NCBI GenBank assembly: GCA_002343335.1
Contig: DDSI01000278.1
Span: 3,866-27,949 of the forward strand
DNA length: 24,084 bases
Source of the DNA: Bacteriovoracaceae bacterium UBA2394
GTDB taxonomy: Bacteria > Bdellovibrionota > UBA2394
Direction: 5' to 3'
Shown: piece by piece, positions 15,688 to 23,944 of the stretch
Layout of the letters: every line of letters starts with the position of its first letter
How positions within the stretch are numbered: the stretch's first letter is position 1
Notes under the pieces: generated by a model
The model's input: only the letters and a program-made list of their open reading frames with translations
Told to the model about the DNA's origin: nothing
Database searches by the model: none
Position numbers and translations under genes: made by a program

Positions 15688-16851
15688 ATGCAGCCCTATG
15701 ATGGAGTCGACTTTTTAAACTTAGATGAACTCTTAACGGACCAAGAAAAACAAGTTCGGGAAATCGTAAGAACGTTCGTGAACCGTCGGTTCATGCCTGT
15801 CGTAGCGAAGCATTACCAGGCGGGAACATTTCCCTCCGATCTCGTTCCAGAGATCGCGGAGCTCGGCGTGTTCGGTTGCAACCTTCAAGGCTATGACTGC
15901 GCCGGAATGACGGATGTCGAGTATGGCATCATCATGATGGAGCTCGAGCGCGGAGATAGCGGCCTGCGCTCACTCGCTTCAGTGCAGACATCGCTCTGCA
16001 TGTATCCCATTCATACTTTTGGCTCTGAGGAACAAAAAAAGAAATGGCTTCCGGGAATGGCTCGCGGAGAAAAAATCGGATGCTTCGGTCTGACCGAGCC
16101 AGACTTTGGAAGTAATCCCTCCGGCATGCTTTCAACCGCTGTCCGAAAAGGAAAAGGTTACGTCCTAAATGGCACCAAGCGCTGGATCACGAATGCCAGC
16201 ATTCACGACTTGGCGATTGTGTGGGCGAAGCTGGACGGCGAAATTCAGGGCTTCATTGTGCCAAAGGACACGCCGGGATTCACCGCGCGCGGGATTCACA
16301 ATAAACTTTCTCTCCGCTGCTCCGTCACCGGGGAATTCATCATGGAGAATTGCGAAATTCCGGAAGATTGCATTTTGCCGCAGGCCAAAGGGTTGAAAGC
16401 CGCGCTCATGTGTTTGAGCTCTGCGCGCTACGGCATCGTGTGGGGCGCGCTCGGTGCTGCGATGGCGTCGTACCACGAAGCACTCACCTATGCGAAAGAG
16501 CGCGTGATGTTTGGCGTGCCGATTGCTCAGAAGCAATTGGTGCAAGCGAAGCTCGTGCAGATGCTGAATGAAATTACGAAGGGCCAGTTGATTGCGTACC
16601 GATTGGGCCAATTGAAGATGGCGGGGAAGATCCGCCCGCATCATATTTCTCTCGGTAAAATGAATAACGTGAATATGGCGCTGCAAGTTTCCAGAACTGC
16701 CCGCGATATTCTCGGAGCGAATGGTGTGAGCGACGAATATCAATGTATGCGTCACGCCTGCAACTTGGAGAGCGTAAACACCTACGAAGGCACGTACGAT
16801 ATTCACCAATTGATCGTGGGTGAAAAGATAACCGGCCTCGCTGCGTATTAA
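15688..16851 (+). CDS. gcdH: Glutaryl-CoA dehydrogenase (acyl-CoA dehydrogenase family)
   Basis: This 387-residue FAD enzyme oxidatively decarboxylates glutaryl-CoA to crotonyl-CoA in lysine and tryptophan catabolism. It shows the family motifs FGLTEPDFGSNPSGM and NGTKRWITNA. Features that separate glutaryl-CoA dehydrogenase from other acyl-CoA dehydrogenases are GLRSLASVQTSL (Arg94, Ser98, equivalent to the substrate-carboxylate-binding residues of the human enzyme), SLRCSVTGEF, and NTYEGTYDIHQLIVG with the catalytic base Glu367. A strong GAGGAGA Shine-Dalgarno precedes the ATG. It lies between the CNNM gene and mutY with tight spacing. Length is normal and no key residue is missing. Confidence 0.93.
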   Translation: MQPYDGVDFLNLDELLTDQEKQVREIVRTFVNRRFMPVVAKHYQAGTFPSDLVPEIAELGVFGCNLQGYDCAGMTDVEYGIIMMELERGDSGLRSLASVQTSLCMYPIHTFGSEEQKKKWLPGMARGEKIGCFGLTEPDFGSNPSGMLSTAVRKGKGYVLNGTKRWITNASIHDLAIVWAKLDGEIQGFIVPKDTPGFTARGIHNKLSLRCSVTGEFIMENCEIPEDCILPQAKGLKAALMCLSSARYGIVWGALGAAMASYHEALTYAKERVMFGVPIAQKQLVQAKLVQMLNEITKGQLIAYRLGQLKMAGKIRPHHISLGKMNNVNMALQVSRTARDILGANGVSDEYQCMRHACNLESVNTYEGTYDIHQLIVGEKITGLAAY

Positions 16852-16854
16852 GTT

Positions 16855-17862
16855 ATGGCTTCATTCTCCTCGCGAATCGTGCGCTGGTTTCGAAAGAATG
16901 CGCGCGCTCTGCCGTGGAGAGAGACGAATGATCCCTACAAGATTTGGATTTCAGAGATGATGCTGCAGCAGACGCAGGTCGCTACGGTCATTGCCTATTA
17001 CGATCGCTTTATCGAAAAATTTCCGACGGTCGGAGCACTTGCGAGCGCAAAGGAAACGGAAGTGCTGAAGCTTTGGGAGGGGCTTGGCTATTACCGCCGC
17101 GCTCGTCACTTGCACGCGGCTGCACGGTTGGTCGTCCGGGAATTAAATAGTCAGTTTCCCCAATCGCGCGATGAAATTTTAAAACTTCCCGGCGTGGGCG
17201 CCTATTCTTCGGGCTCCATCTTGGCGATTGCCTTTCGAAAGCGCGTGGCGGCGCTCGATGGAAATCTGATTCGAGTGTATTCGCGTCATCGCGGCATTCG
17301 CGACGCGGTCGATGAGGGTAAGACGCTCAAGAAGCTTTGGGAGATCGCAGAATCGGAAGTACCGCATAAGCCGGAGGATATTCGCGAGTTCACCGAGGGC
17401 ATGATGGAACTTGGTGCGCTCGTTTGTACGCCCAAGAATCCAAAGTGTCTCATCTGTCCCGTTCGAGAGGATTGCGTTGCTCGGCAGAAAAATTGGATTG
17501 ATCAGATTCCGAAGAAGGCTCGCAAAATGGTTCGAATCAAAAAATACGAGGAGGTATTCCTGATTCGAGATCGCAAAGGAAGAGTGGCAGTGGGAGAAAT
17601 AGGAAGCGACTTAAAGTATTCTCATTTTCATCGACTCCCATTTCGGGAAACTGACCAACTGTGCTCGGGCACAGTTCGGGGTTCAAAAGTTAAGAGGTTT
17701 CGCTACTCCGTCACCAATAGGGATTTTGAGGTAAGCGTTCGGCAGGTGTCAAAAGTTCCTGTCAGCCTTGGCAAAGTGACGTTCATGTCGTCCGACCAAA
17801 TCCGCCGGGCATTACTCCCGGCGATTGATCGAAAGATTCTTAAGGCTTCTTTAGAAGAGTAG
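16855..17862 (+). CDS. mutY: A/G-specific adenine DNA glycosylase MutY
   Basis: This 335-residue protein removes adenine mispaired with 8-oxoguanine. It has SEMMLQQTQV (Glu34 catalytic), the helix-hairpin-helix LPGVGAYSSGSILAIAF (111-127), Asp135 in ALDGN, and the iron-sulphur cluster cysteines 191, 198, 201 and 207 with the expected 6-2-5 spacing. The C-terminal region (about 225-330) corresponds to the NUDIX-like 8-oxoguanine recognition domain but is short and diverged. The start is three bases after the glutaryl-CoA dehydrogenase stop with no clear Shine-Dalgarno, so translation may depend on reinitiation. It is convergent with the 1093-residue gene. Confidence 0.95.
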   Translation: MASFSSRIVRWFRKNARALPWRETNDPYKIWISEMMLQQTQVATVIAYYDRFIEKFPTVGALASAKETEVLKLWEGLGYYRRARHLHAAARLVVRELNSQFPQSRDEILKLPGVGAYSSGSILAIAFRKRVAALDGNLIRVYSRHRGIRDAVDEGKTLKKLWEIAESEVPHKPEDIREFTEGMMELGALVCTPKNPKCLICPVREDCVARQKNWIDQIPKKARKMVRIKKYEEVFLIRDRKGRVAVGEIGSDLKYSHFHRLPFRETDQLCSGTVRGSKVKRFRYSVTNRDFEVSVRQVSKVPVSLGKVTFMSSDQIRRALLPAIDRKILKASLEE

Positions 17863-17965
17863 CGCCGACATAGTGGATTTGAAGTCTTTACTTGTTGATG
17901 AGCCGTCCAGGGGCAACAGGCACGTTTGCTCCTGAGGAGAGGCCCGCTGCCGCACACTCAAGAAG

Positions 17966-20900
17966 CTAGTCCTTCGAACGGAAGCGATCGCTTGCTGGAA
18001 CCACCCAATAGTCACCAATTTGAATTCCGGGCATTTCCGCAATGTCAGAATAGACTCCCAATGGATTGCGGCTTCCAATTATCTTAATCACGTCTTTCGC
18101 GGTTTCAGGCGTCCAAAGACGTAGGTTCATTTCTTTCGCGGTCGCAATGCCTGCCGCATACACGCCGCTTTCTAAACTATGTTTCTGATCATCTGAATAC
18201 AGCGGCTCAAGAACAAGAACGTTCTTGTTCTTTTCATCCAATCCGAGTTTCAAAATTCCACGTGATCGAATTTGAAGAGCAACTTTGGTAGTTACACTTT
18301 CAACCTTGCCATTGGTGAGTGCCCACCCAATTGTAAATCGACCCGTCTTGAGATCTTTAACCGCACTTATTGGCAATCTATTTTTCAAAGCCTCGATCAG
18401 TTGTAAGCGATCGTTCGTGTTGAGATGTTTGTCAGTACGCAATTCTACTCCATGGACCAGAACTGATTGAACATTCGCGTCAGCGATGTACCCCGCTAAA
18501 CTTTCAAAATGACTGCCCAGTTCAAAGTCTTGGCAGGTACGCACCCCGCAATTTCCGATTGTCAGAAGGTCTTTGAATTCACCTGACCGCGTGGCGATGA
18601 CCGCAAATTCGGGCGTTCGCAATGAGTTCATGTTGGTAACTTCAATCAACCCTTGCTCTAGCTGGTTTAAAGTTACTGCTTCGCCACCCGCAAATCGGAG
18701 ACCATCCATCACCCTCTTCCAGAATTTTGGCAGTTCATCTGCGGGAAGAACATCGATCGCGACATCCAAAGCACTCAGAAGTGAGCTTCTGTAATTTTCT
18801 CGAGATTTAAATCTTATCTCTTGAGCTTCATTGAACGCTTTCGGATGTCCCCGAAATTCACGCAGAGCTTTGATCAAATCCTCCTGCCCATCCGAACTTC
18901 GCTTTGAAACGTAAGTTCGTAACGACTGCTTTTGTTCGCTCGTAAACTCTTGGCGGAATTCACCCGATTCAAATACGTAGCCGAGGGTTGTTGACCAAAC
19001 TGCTAACTGAGCTTGTGAGAGGCCTTCAAGCTGCTTTTTCGCCTTTTCCGTATCTAAATCGCTGTGCCCCACGCCCATGAATTTAAAATCCTTGAAACGG
19101 TCCAGGCCTTCCCCGATGAAGGCAGTCAGAATCAGCGACTCGGCCGTCAGCTCCCCGTTCCAAATTGCTCGACGATACTGGGCCAAACCCCTTCCGAAGA
19201 GGAGCCTGCTAAAATAAACGAACAGAGGATTCAAATTCGGCCATTTCTGCTCAATGCCGCGGGCTATTAACGAAGCCATCAAATAATCGCTTGGAATTAG
19301 AAATCCTCTCACGAGTTCAATGGCACGATCCTCAGCGCGTTTCGAGGCTATTTTCACTTCGTTCGGAGAAAATTGCGAAGTTCGAAAATCAATTAAGGGA
19401 TCGATAGCAACGCCGCCTTCAGATGAGTTCTTAATGTAAGCGATCTGTGCCTCATATGAACGTTCGAAAAGTAATCTTAGGTTTTGAAGGGAGTCAGAAT
19501 CGTCATATAAATTTCCAACATTTACGTTGGAAAAGACTGGGGGAACCGAGGCAACTCTGTCCAAGAGCCCCTGAAATCTTAAGAGGGATCTCAACAACTG
19601 AAATTGCTCGTAAAAGATGCGATGAAATCCGGTCCTGGTTAGTCTTGATCCGAGACGAGCTTGAAATTCTTCGAAGGACCAAACCAAAGCGTTGTTTGGC
19701 AAGCCGGTGACAATTTCTACGAGCTTAGAAAGATTTAATGCTTCCGGAGTGGTGTCTATTCCCCTCTTCAGACCTAGACCCCACAGACTCCAGGACAACG
19801 CATTCAGGGCGAGGGGATTTAACGGCAAGTCTTGGAAAGTTTTCTCGACCAGCTCCGATATGATCGTGAGCTGCTCGAAATTCAAGAATCTAAAGTGCCT
19901 CCCTAAGAAACTAGCCAGACGTTCGGGATCGGCGTCTAACGCGTCCGTCGAAATTTGCTCGGGCCACCCAAGTGTTCTCGCCAATCCGAAGGAAGCTTCA
20001 ACTGGGGAATGAGCAAATACATCCGCCACGATAGTCTGCTCGTTGGGGGTTAGACGCCCGCCTCTTAAGCGCACATCAAATTCTGGAAATGAGTCTCCAG
20101 ATGCATAGGAAGGATAGATCCAACGTTTGATAAATTTCAGTCTTGGAGCTACTGGGCCTAGTTCGAAATACTTTAACTCGGTTCCAACCTTATCAGGATT
20201 GTTACGAAAGTAGTTTCTAGCTAGCCGCAACCTTACACCTACCGATTCAGTACGAAGCGCGTTTGTCTTGGAATGACGAATCAAGAGTTGAGCTGACACG
20301 CCGGGTTGGTTGGAGGCTACTTCCAAAATCTCGTCTATTTGAAGCTGACTCAATTTAGCTTGTTCCATGGCCTCAAGTGAGCGGTCTCCCAAAAGTTTCA
20401 CTTCGAGCTTGAGAGTGTTGTGAATCTCGAGGACAGCAAAATCATGCTTGATCAGCAGAGGAACTATTGATTCACCGCTCGTATATAGATTTCGAGAGTG
20501 ATTCTTTGCAGCTGCAGTAGAGTTATTCGCGGTGAAACTGAAACGATTTTTAATCATTTCAATTTCATTCGAGACCGTTTGTGAGACTGACTCTCCGATG
20601 GCTTCTCTGACCCAAGTTCGCTCTAGATCGACGGGTAGGTTAAGTTTCGATACTTTCGCCAATGCGTTCGGTAAGTGTTCTTTAGCAACCCGATTGAAAA
20701 TTTCTTTGAGTACATTCAATGAAAGCGGTCCGTATTGACTAATATGATCAAGGTCCTCCTCATTGGGATTCCTGATTACACGATGTTTTCCCTCCGCAAT
20801 CAAAGCCAACCTTTCTAACTCTGCTTGGTCTAGTTTGATCGCGCTTCGGAATTTCCCTACGTGCTCAGAGAACCCCGGACCATGCCTAGACGCCAGCTGT

Positions 20901-21247
20901 TCGAGCGCCTTCATCAGTTGATCTCGACTGAATCCAAAGTATGAAATGTTCAAAGCAAAATCGACGGGCTTTAAAAAAGTTACGTACTTCAGTCTTTCCT
21001 CAGGCCCCGGCTGAGCCTTCAGAAATTCCCTCAATTTGAGGTAGCTATTAGCGGTGAGCGCTTTGTAGTTTGCGGTGATAGTAGCTTTGATTGCATTGGT
21101 ACATCGCACTGCCTGTTCAGGCGTGCTCGGAAATTGTGCCGCATACGAAACTGCGCCCGTCGGTAGCAAGCCGAGGCACAAAGCAACTAGTAGCCTTTGA
21201 AGTGACGCTGACACCGCAATCAAAATCGAATGCAATTGTCGTGCCAA
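17966..21247 (-). CDS. Large exported protein of unknown function (1093 residues)
   Basis: I do not recognise this protein. The N-terminus carries a signal peptide (hydrophobic RLLVALCLGLLPTGAV, then YAAQ near residue 36). The rest is predominantly helical and charged with no low-complexity regions. Cysteines outside the signal are very few: Cys49 and the pair Cys900 and Cys905 in GNCGVRTCQDFE. From about 898 to the end a more compact domain is visible (LAGYIADANVQSVLVHG, then KVALQIRSRGILKLGLDE and VLVLEPLYSD). It resembles C-terminal domains of other large uncharacterised bacterial proteins, which is an impression without a search. The first codon in this frame is TTG at 21245-21247 with no good Shine-Dalgarno; GTG at codon 12 is an alternative that still leaves a good signal peptide. 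Confidence 0.85.
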   Translation of the reverse strand: MARQLHSILIAVSASLQRLLVALCLGLLPTGAVSYAAQFPSTPEQAVRCTNAIKATITANYKALTANSYLKLREFLKAQPGPEERLKYVTFLKPVDFALNISYFGFSRDQLMKALEQLASRHGPGFSEHVGKFRSAIKLDQAELERLALIAEGKHRVIRNPNEEDLDHISQYGPLSLNVLKEIFNRVAKEHLPNALAKVSKLNLPVDLERTWVREAIGESVSQTVSNEIEMIKNRFSFTANNSTAAAKNHSRNLYTSGESIVPLLIKHDFAVLEIHNTLKLEVKLLGDRSLEAMEQAKLSQLQIDEILEVASNQPGVSAQLLIRHSKTNALRTESVGVRLRLARNYFRNNPDKVGTELKYFELGPVAPRLKFIKRWIYPSYASGDSFPEFDVRLRGGRLTPNEQTIVADVFAHSPVEASFGLARTLGWPEQISTDALDADPERLASFLGRHFRFLNFEQLTIISELVEKTFQDLPLNPLALNALSWSLWGLGLKRGIDTTPEALNLSKLVEIVTGLPNNALVWSFEEFQARLGSRLTRTGFHRIFYEQFQLLRSLLRFQGLLDRVASVPPVFSNVNVGNLYDDSDSLQNLRLLFERSYEAQIAYIKNSSEGGVAIDPLIDFRTSQFSPNEVKIASKRAEDRAIELVRGFLIPSDYLMASLIARGIEQKWPNLNPLFVYFSRLLFGRGLAQYRRAIWNGELTAESLILTAFIGEGLDRFKDFKFMGVGHSDLDTEKAKKQLEGLSQAQLAVWSTTLGYVFESGEFRQEFTSEQKQSLRTYVSKRSSDGQEDLIKALREFRGHPKAFNEAQEIRFKSRENYRSSLLSALDVAIDVLPADELPKFWKRVMDGLRFAGGEAVTLNQLEQGLIEVTNMNSLRTPEFAVIATRSGEFKDLLTIGNCGVRTCQDFELGSHFESLAGYIADANVQSVLVHGVELRTDKHLNTNDRLQLIEALKNRLPISAVKDLKTGRFTIGWALTNGKVESVTTKVALQIRSRGILKLGLDEKNKNVLVLEPLYSDDQKHSLESGVYAAGIATAKEMNLRLWTPETAKDVIKIIGSRNPLGVYSDIAEMPGIQIGDYWVVPASDRFRSKD

Positions 21248-21371
21248 AAAGAAAAGAGCTCTGCTGAGATAGACTTCTTGTACAGATGCACATGATTTTG
21301 ACGTCTTTCCACGAAGCCTGTCTGTCGCACCTCATTGACCATCATGTCCCAACCCGGCTAAACCTGGTCGC

Positions 21372-21429
21372 AATTGGGAAGCGGAAACTTGGTTCTTATG
21401 AGCTTGAATCAAGTTTCCGCTTCCCAATT
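21372..21429 (+). repeat. Long perfect inverted repeat (hairpin) in the leader of the 348-residue gene
   Basis: Arms 21372-21391 and 21410-21429 are perfect reverse complements over 20 bases; with a G-T pair and three more pairs inside, the stem reaches 24 bp around a ten-base loop (21396-21405). There is no T-run on either side, so it is not a standard terminator. It ends two bases before the AGGAGG at 21432. Confidence 0.95.
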
Positions 21430-21431
21430 AC

Positions 21432-21437
21432 AGGAGG
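21432..21437 (+). promoter_or_regulatory. Strong ribosome binding site deciding the start at 21445
   Basis: AGGAGG lies seven bases before the ATG at 21445. It fixes that start against the longer open frame beginning at 21286, which would have to read through the hairpin and would bury the signal peptide. Confidence 0.9.
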
Positions 21438-21444
21438 GGAAATC

Positions 21445-22491
21445 ATGCGTCGTTTTGTGTTGAATTGTGTTTTAGGAGTCACGGCCCTCGTTGGGCTTGT
21501 GAGTGCCAGTGCGTCAGCCGAAGAAATCATTTCACTCACCGGACCGGCCACGGAGTCGAGTGCATCGCTGCATTTCGAAGCCATGAAAGATATTTTCGAA
21601 ACGAGAGTAACGCCAAAGACGTGTTTTAAACGAGTTCAAACCGGAACCGAAAGAGTTTGCGAGATTCGAAATGTTTACGGTTATTATCCGCGCAGTCGTT
21701 ATATCTGCGTGACGGAGAACAATGTGCAAAATTGCCGATGGATCACCGAGCACGTTTGGGAGTATCGCCCGCAACGCCTTTGCGAGCTCGTGCCTACGTA
21801 CTCTGACGTGGCGTATGACTGCAGCATCACGGAGAAGGTGAAAATTGGAGAAGAGCTGGATATTCGTGTGAATTCTCAGGTAAAAGTTCAAGTTGCCTCG
21901 ACGTTGGGGCTGTTGAATCGTCCTATCAACTTACGTCTCTCCGCTCATCGCTCAGATATATCTCTGTCGATGGTGGAGCGACGAAAGGACGTTCTCCTTC
22001 TCGGCAAACTTCTGAAAAATTCCGAAAGCGCTCAGGGCAAAGAAGTTCAGCGCGGCTATGGCTTGCAAATCGAAATGCTTTCCACGGCAGAAGTAATGAA
22101 GCCCATCGAGGGTGCGATTGATTTGGAGGTGGGCAGTCGGGCCGGCCGTCTTATCATTCGCCATGAAGGTGCGATGCGCTCTGATCTTTTGGAAATCACC
22201 TTGAGCGTGATTAAGCCAAAGGAGCAGGGAGAGCCATTCAGCAAAGTATTGTTCTCGAAGAAACTTCTCAGCAATCAAATGGAAGTCATTTCGTCCGATG
22301 CAAATGGCACGGTGATCGAAGTGGATTTGAATGCATTGCCGTTGAATCAGCCACTTACTTCTGGGGAGTATGAAGTTTCAGCTCTCTTGAGAGTGCCCGC
22401 GGAATCGCTTTCGAAAGATGCGGGAGTTATCAATCCCGAGGCTATGGAGCGGGTGCGCGCTAAGTCCGTGCGAGAGCGACTCAGTTTTTAA
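21445..22491 (+). CDS. Exported protein of unknown function (348 residues)
   Basis: The family is not recognised. The N-terminus is a clear signal peptide (LNCVLGVTALVGLVSASASA, cleavage likely before EE). The first part of the mature protein (about 55-135) is rich in Cys, Tyr, Arg and Val, with six or more cysteines in segments such as PKTCFKRV, RVCEIRNVYGYYPRSRYICV, NCRWITEHVW and YDCSITEKV, and may form disulphides in the periplasm. The remainder is predicted beta-rich, with alternating hydrophobic residues and no cysteine, so it may be a beta-sandwich (inference). It is divergent from the 1093-residue gene and is the only gene in its transcription direction here. Confidence 0.85.
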   Translation: MRRFVLNCVLGVTALVGLVSASASAEEIISLTGPATESSASLHFEAMKDIFETRVTPKTCFKRVQTGTERVCEIRNVYGYYPRSRYICVTENNVQNCRWITEHVWEYRPQRLCELVPTYSDVAYDCSITEKVKIGEELDIRVNSQVKVQVASTLGLLNRPINLRLSAHRSDISLSMVERRKDVLLLGKLLKNSESAQGKEVQRGYGLQIEMLSTAEVMKPIEGAIDLEVGSRAGRLIIRHEGAMRSDLLEITLSVIKPKEQGEPFSKVLFSKKLLSNQMEVISSDANGTVIEVDLNALPLNQPLTSGEYEVSALLRVPAESLSKDAGVINPEAMERVRAKSVRERLSF

Positions 22492-22510
22492 TCGCGGTCC
22501 GCACGACGGT

Positions 22511-22551
22511 CTGCCTGATCAACTCCGCGGTCGTTAGTCAGACAGTTTTTT
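22511..22551 (+). terminator. Possible rho-independent terminator after the 348-residue gene
   Basis: CTGCCTGA (22511-22518) can pair with TCAGACAG (22538-22545) with one mismatch, followed directly by six T at 22546-22551. The loop is long (19 bases), so the hairpin is only moderately convincing. It overlaps the 3' end of the convergent lipoprotein gene. Confidence 0.35.
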
Positions 22552-23025
22552 GTAACTGCCAGAAAGAGAATTGCTCGATCGCAATTCCAACTGATTGTCC
22601 GCCAAAAGGTATCGCATGAGGCCTTTGCCTTCATTGGGTTCGCTGTCTTTTACTTCAAGACGACAAGTTTCGCTGCCCTTCGTTTTTGAAGTGTTAATGT
22701 CATTGCTCAAGTAGAGAATTTTCTTAACTTCATCATGTTTTAAATTTGCGCCGCCTATCGCCACAATCTTCAAATCCTTGCAGCGTTGGTTCACTACAAT
22801 TTGGTCGCTGCTAATTTCTACTCGGACGACGATATTCTCAGGGTTCTGAAGGCGCTCCCAAACACCATTGAGCTTAGAGGGGGTGATCACAACCGTTGGC
22901 TTGCCTTTGAAAGTGGTGGCGTAATCGCGTTCGAATAAATTGTGAGCTTTGTCGTCGCGGTCACCGCATCCACACAGAAAAATTGCCAATGTCGAAATTG
23001 CAAACCACGAAGTCATTTTTAGCAT
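22534..23025 (-). CDS. Putative lipoprotein (163 residues)
   Basis: The protein is not recognised. It has a short signal sequence ending in a lipobox LCGC (Cys20 or so), followed by a charged mature protein of about 140 residues predicted as mixed beta (WERLQNPENIVVRVEISSD, then LEVKDSE and QLELRSSN). The end SNSLSGSYKKLSD and the GVWERL segment suggest a small beta-barrel-like fold that compares a value with a calculated one, but this is speculation. A strong AAGGAG Shine-Dalgarno precedes the ATG. It lies downstream of folD on the same strand, separated by the palindrome. Confidence 0.8.
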   Translation of the reverse strand: MLKMTSWFAISTLAIFLCGCGDRDDKAHNLFERDYATTFKGKPTVVITPSKLNGVWERLQNPENIVVRVEISSDQIVVNQRCKDLKIVAIGGANLKHDEVKKILYLSNDINTSKTKGSETCRLEVKDSEPNEGKGLMRYLLADNQLELRSSNSLSGSYKKLSD

Positions 23026-23051
23026 GATGTCATCTCCTTATCCGAAAATGG

Positions 23052-23102
23052 GGGACAGTATACGTATTTCCTATTTCAAATCGGAAAAACGTATACTGTC
23101 CC
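23052..23102. repeat. REP-like palindrome between folD and the lipoprotein gene
   Basis: GGGACAGTATACGT (23052-23065) is the exact reverse complement of 23089-23102; after one mismatch five more pairs follow (23067-23071 with 23083-23087), leaving an 11-base loop. The outer base overlaps the folD stop codon. The GGGACAG ends are like those of repeats associated with REP-type tyrosine transposases (from memory). It could also act as an RNA processing or attenuation element between the two genes. Confidence 0.85.
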
Positions 23103-23944
23103 TAATTTAATTCAAAGCTTTTCCATGTATTCTCGAGAAGAGAGCAGATGGTCATAGGGCCGACACCCCCGGGAACGGGGGTAATGGCCGAGGCCCGCTT
23201 GGAAACTGCCTCAAAATCTACATCTCCGACAATCTTTCCCGACTCCAAGCGATTAATCCCAACGTCAATTACCACTGCGCCCTCTCTCACATCTTCCGAA
23301 GTAACGAAATGCGGTTTGCCCACCGCTGCGACAATAATTTCGGCCTGCTTCAAAAGAGTATGGCGATCCTTTGTTTGAGAGTGAACGACGGTCACGGTTG
23401 CTCCCGCTTGATCAAGCAACACGGAAATGGGTCGACCCACGATGCGGGATCTCCCCACAACGACAGCGCGCTTTCCCGAAATTTCAATCTCGTACTCTCG
23501 TAAGAGATTCATGATGCCAAGAGGTGTACACGCCACAAAAGTAGGCTGTCCTATGAACAGCATTCCCTGATTGAGTGGATGAAAACCATCCACGTCCTTT
23601 TCCGGGGCCACTGCATTTAAAATCTTGTCGGCCGAAATATGCTTCGGAAGCGGGAGTTGCACGAGAATTCCGTGCACAAGGGGATTGGCGTTCAATTCTT
23701 CAATGAGAGCGAGAACATCCTTTTCCGAAATGGTTGCTGGATAATGCTTTTCAAGTGAATACACGCCGACGTCGTGACACGTTTTGATTTTCTTTCCGAC
23801 GTAGATCTTTGAGGCGGGATCTTCCCCGATCCTTACGACCGCTAGTCCAGGGCGCTTTCCATCGCGATGAAAGCGAGCTTCCACTTTGGCTTTGAGCTCT
23901 GTGAGGCGCTTTTTCGACGTGGCATTTCCGTCGATGAGAATCAT
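23102..23944 (-). CDS. folD: Bifunctional methylenetetrahydrofolate dehydrogenase/cyclohydrolase FolD
   Basis: This 280-residue cytosolic enzyme interconverts 5,10-methylene-, methenyl- and 10-formyl-tetrahydrofolate with NADP. It has VVRIGEDPASKIYVGKKIK (37-54, with the catalytic Lys52), LVQLPLPKHI, KDVDGFHP, the NADP-binding GRSRIVGRP and the C-terminal PVPGGVGPMTI. All family motifs are in place and the length is normal. Its start ATG (23942-23944) overlaps the stop of the upstream regulator gene (ATGA), so the two are co-transcribed. It ends inside the outermost base of the palindrome. Confidence 0.97.
   Translation of the reverse strand: MILIDGNATSKKRLTELKAKVEARFHRDGKRPGLAVVRIGEDPASKIYVGKKIKTCHDVGVYSLEKHYPATISEKDVLALIEELNANPLVHGILVQLPLPKHISADKILNAVAPEKDVDGFHPLNQGMLFIGQPTFVACTPLGIMNLLREYEIEISGKRAVVVGRSRIVGRPISVLLDQAGATVTVVHSQTKDRHTLLKQAEIIVAAVGKPHFVTSEDVREGAVVIDVGINRLESGKIVGDVDFEAVSKRASAITPVPGGVGPMTICSLLENTWKSFELN

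Noticed and set aside
17908..17934. Nine-base-pair hairpin between mutY and the 1093-residue gene as a terminator
   Set aside because: One pair is G-T and no T-run follows on either strand, so it is not a convincing terminator.
21286..21444. Upstream extension of the 348-residue gene
   Set aside because: It would translate through the long hairpin and hide the signal peptide. AGGAGG before 21445 is decisive.
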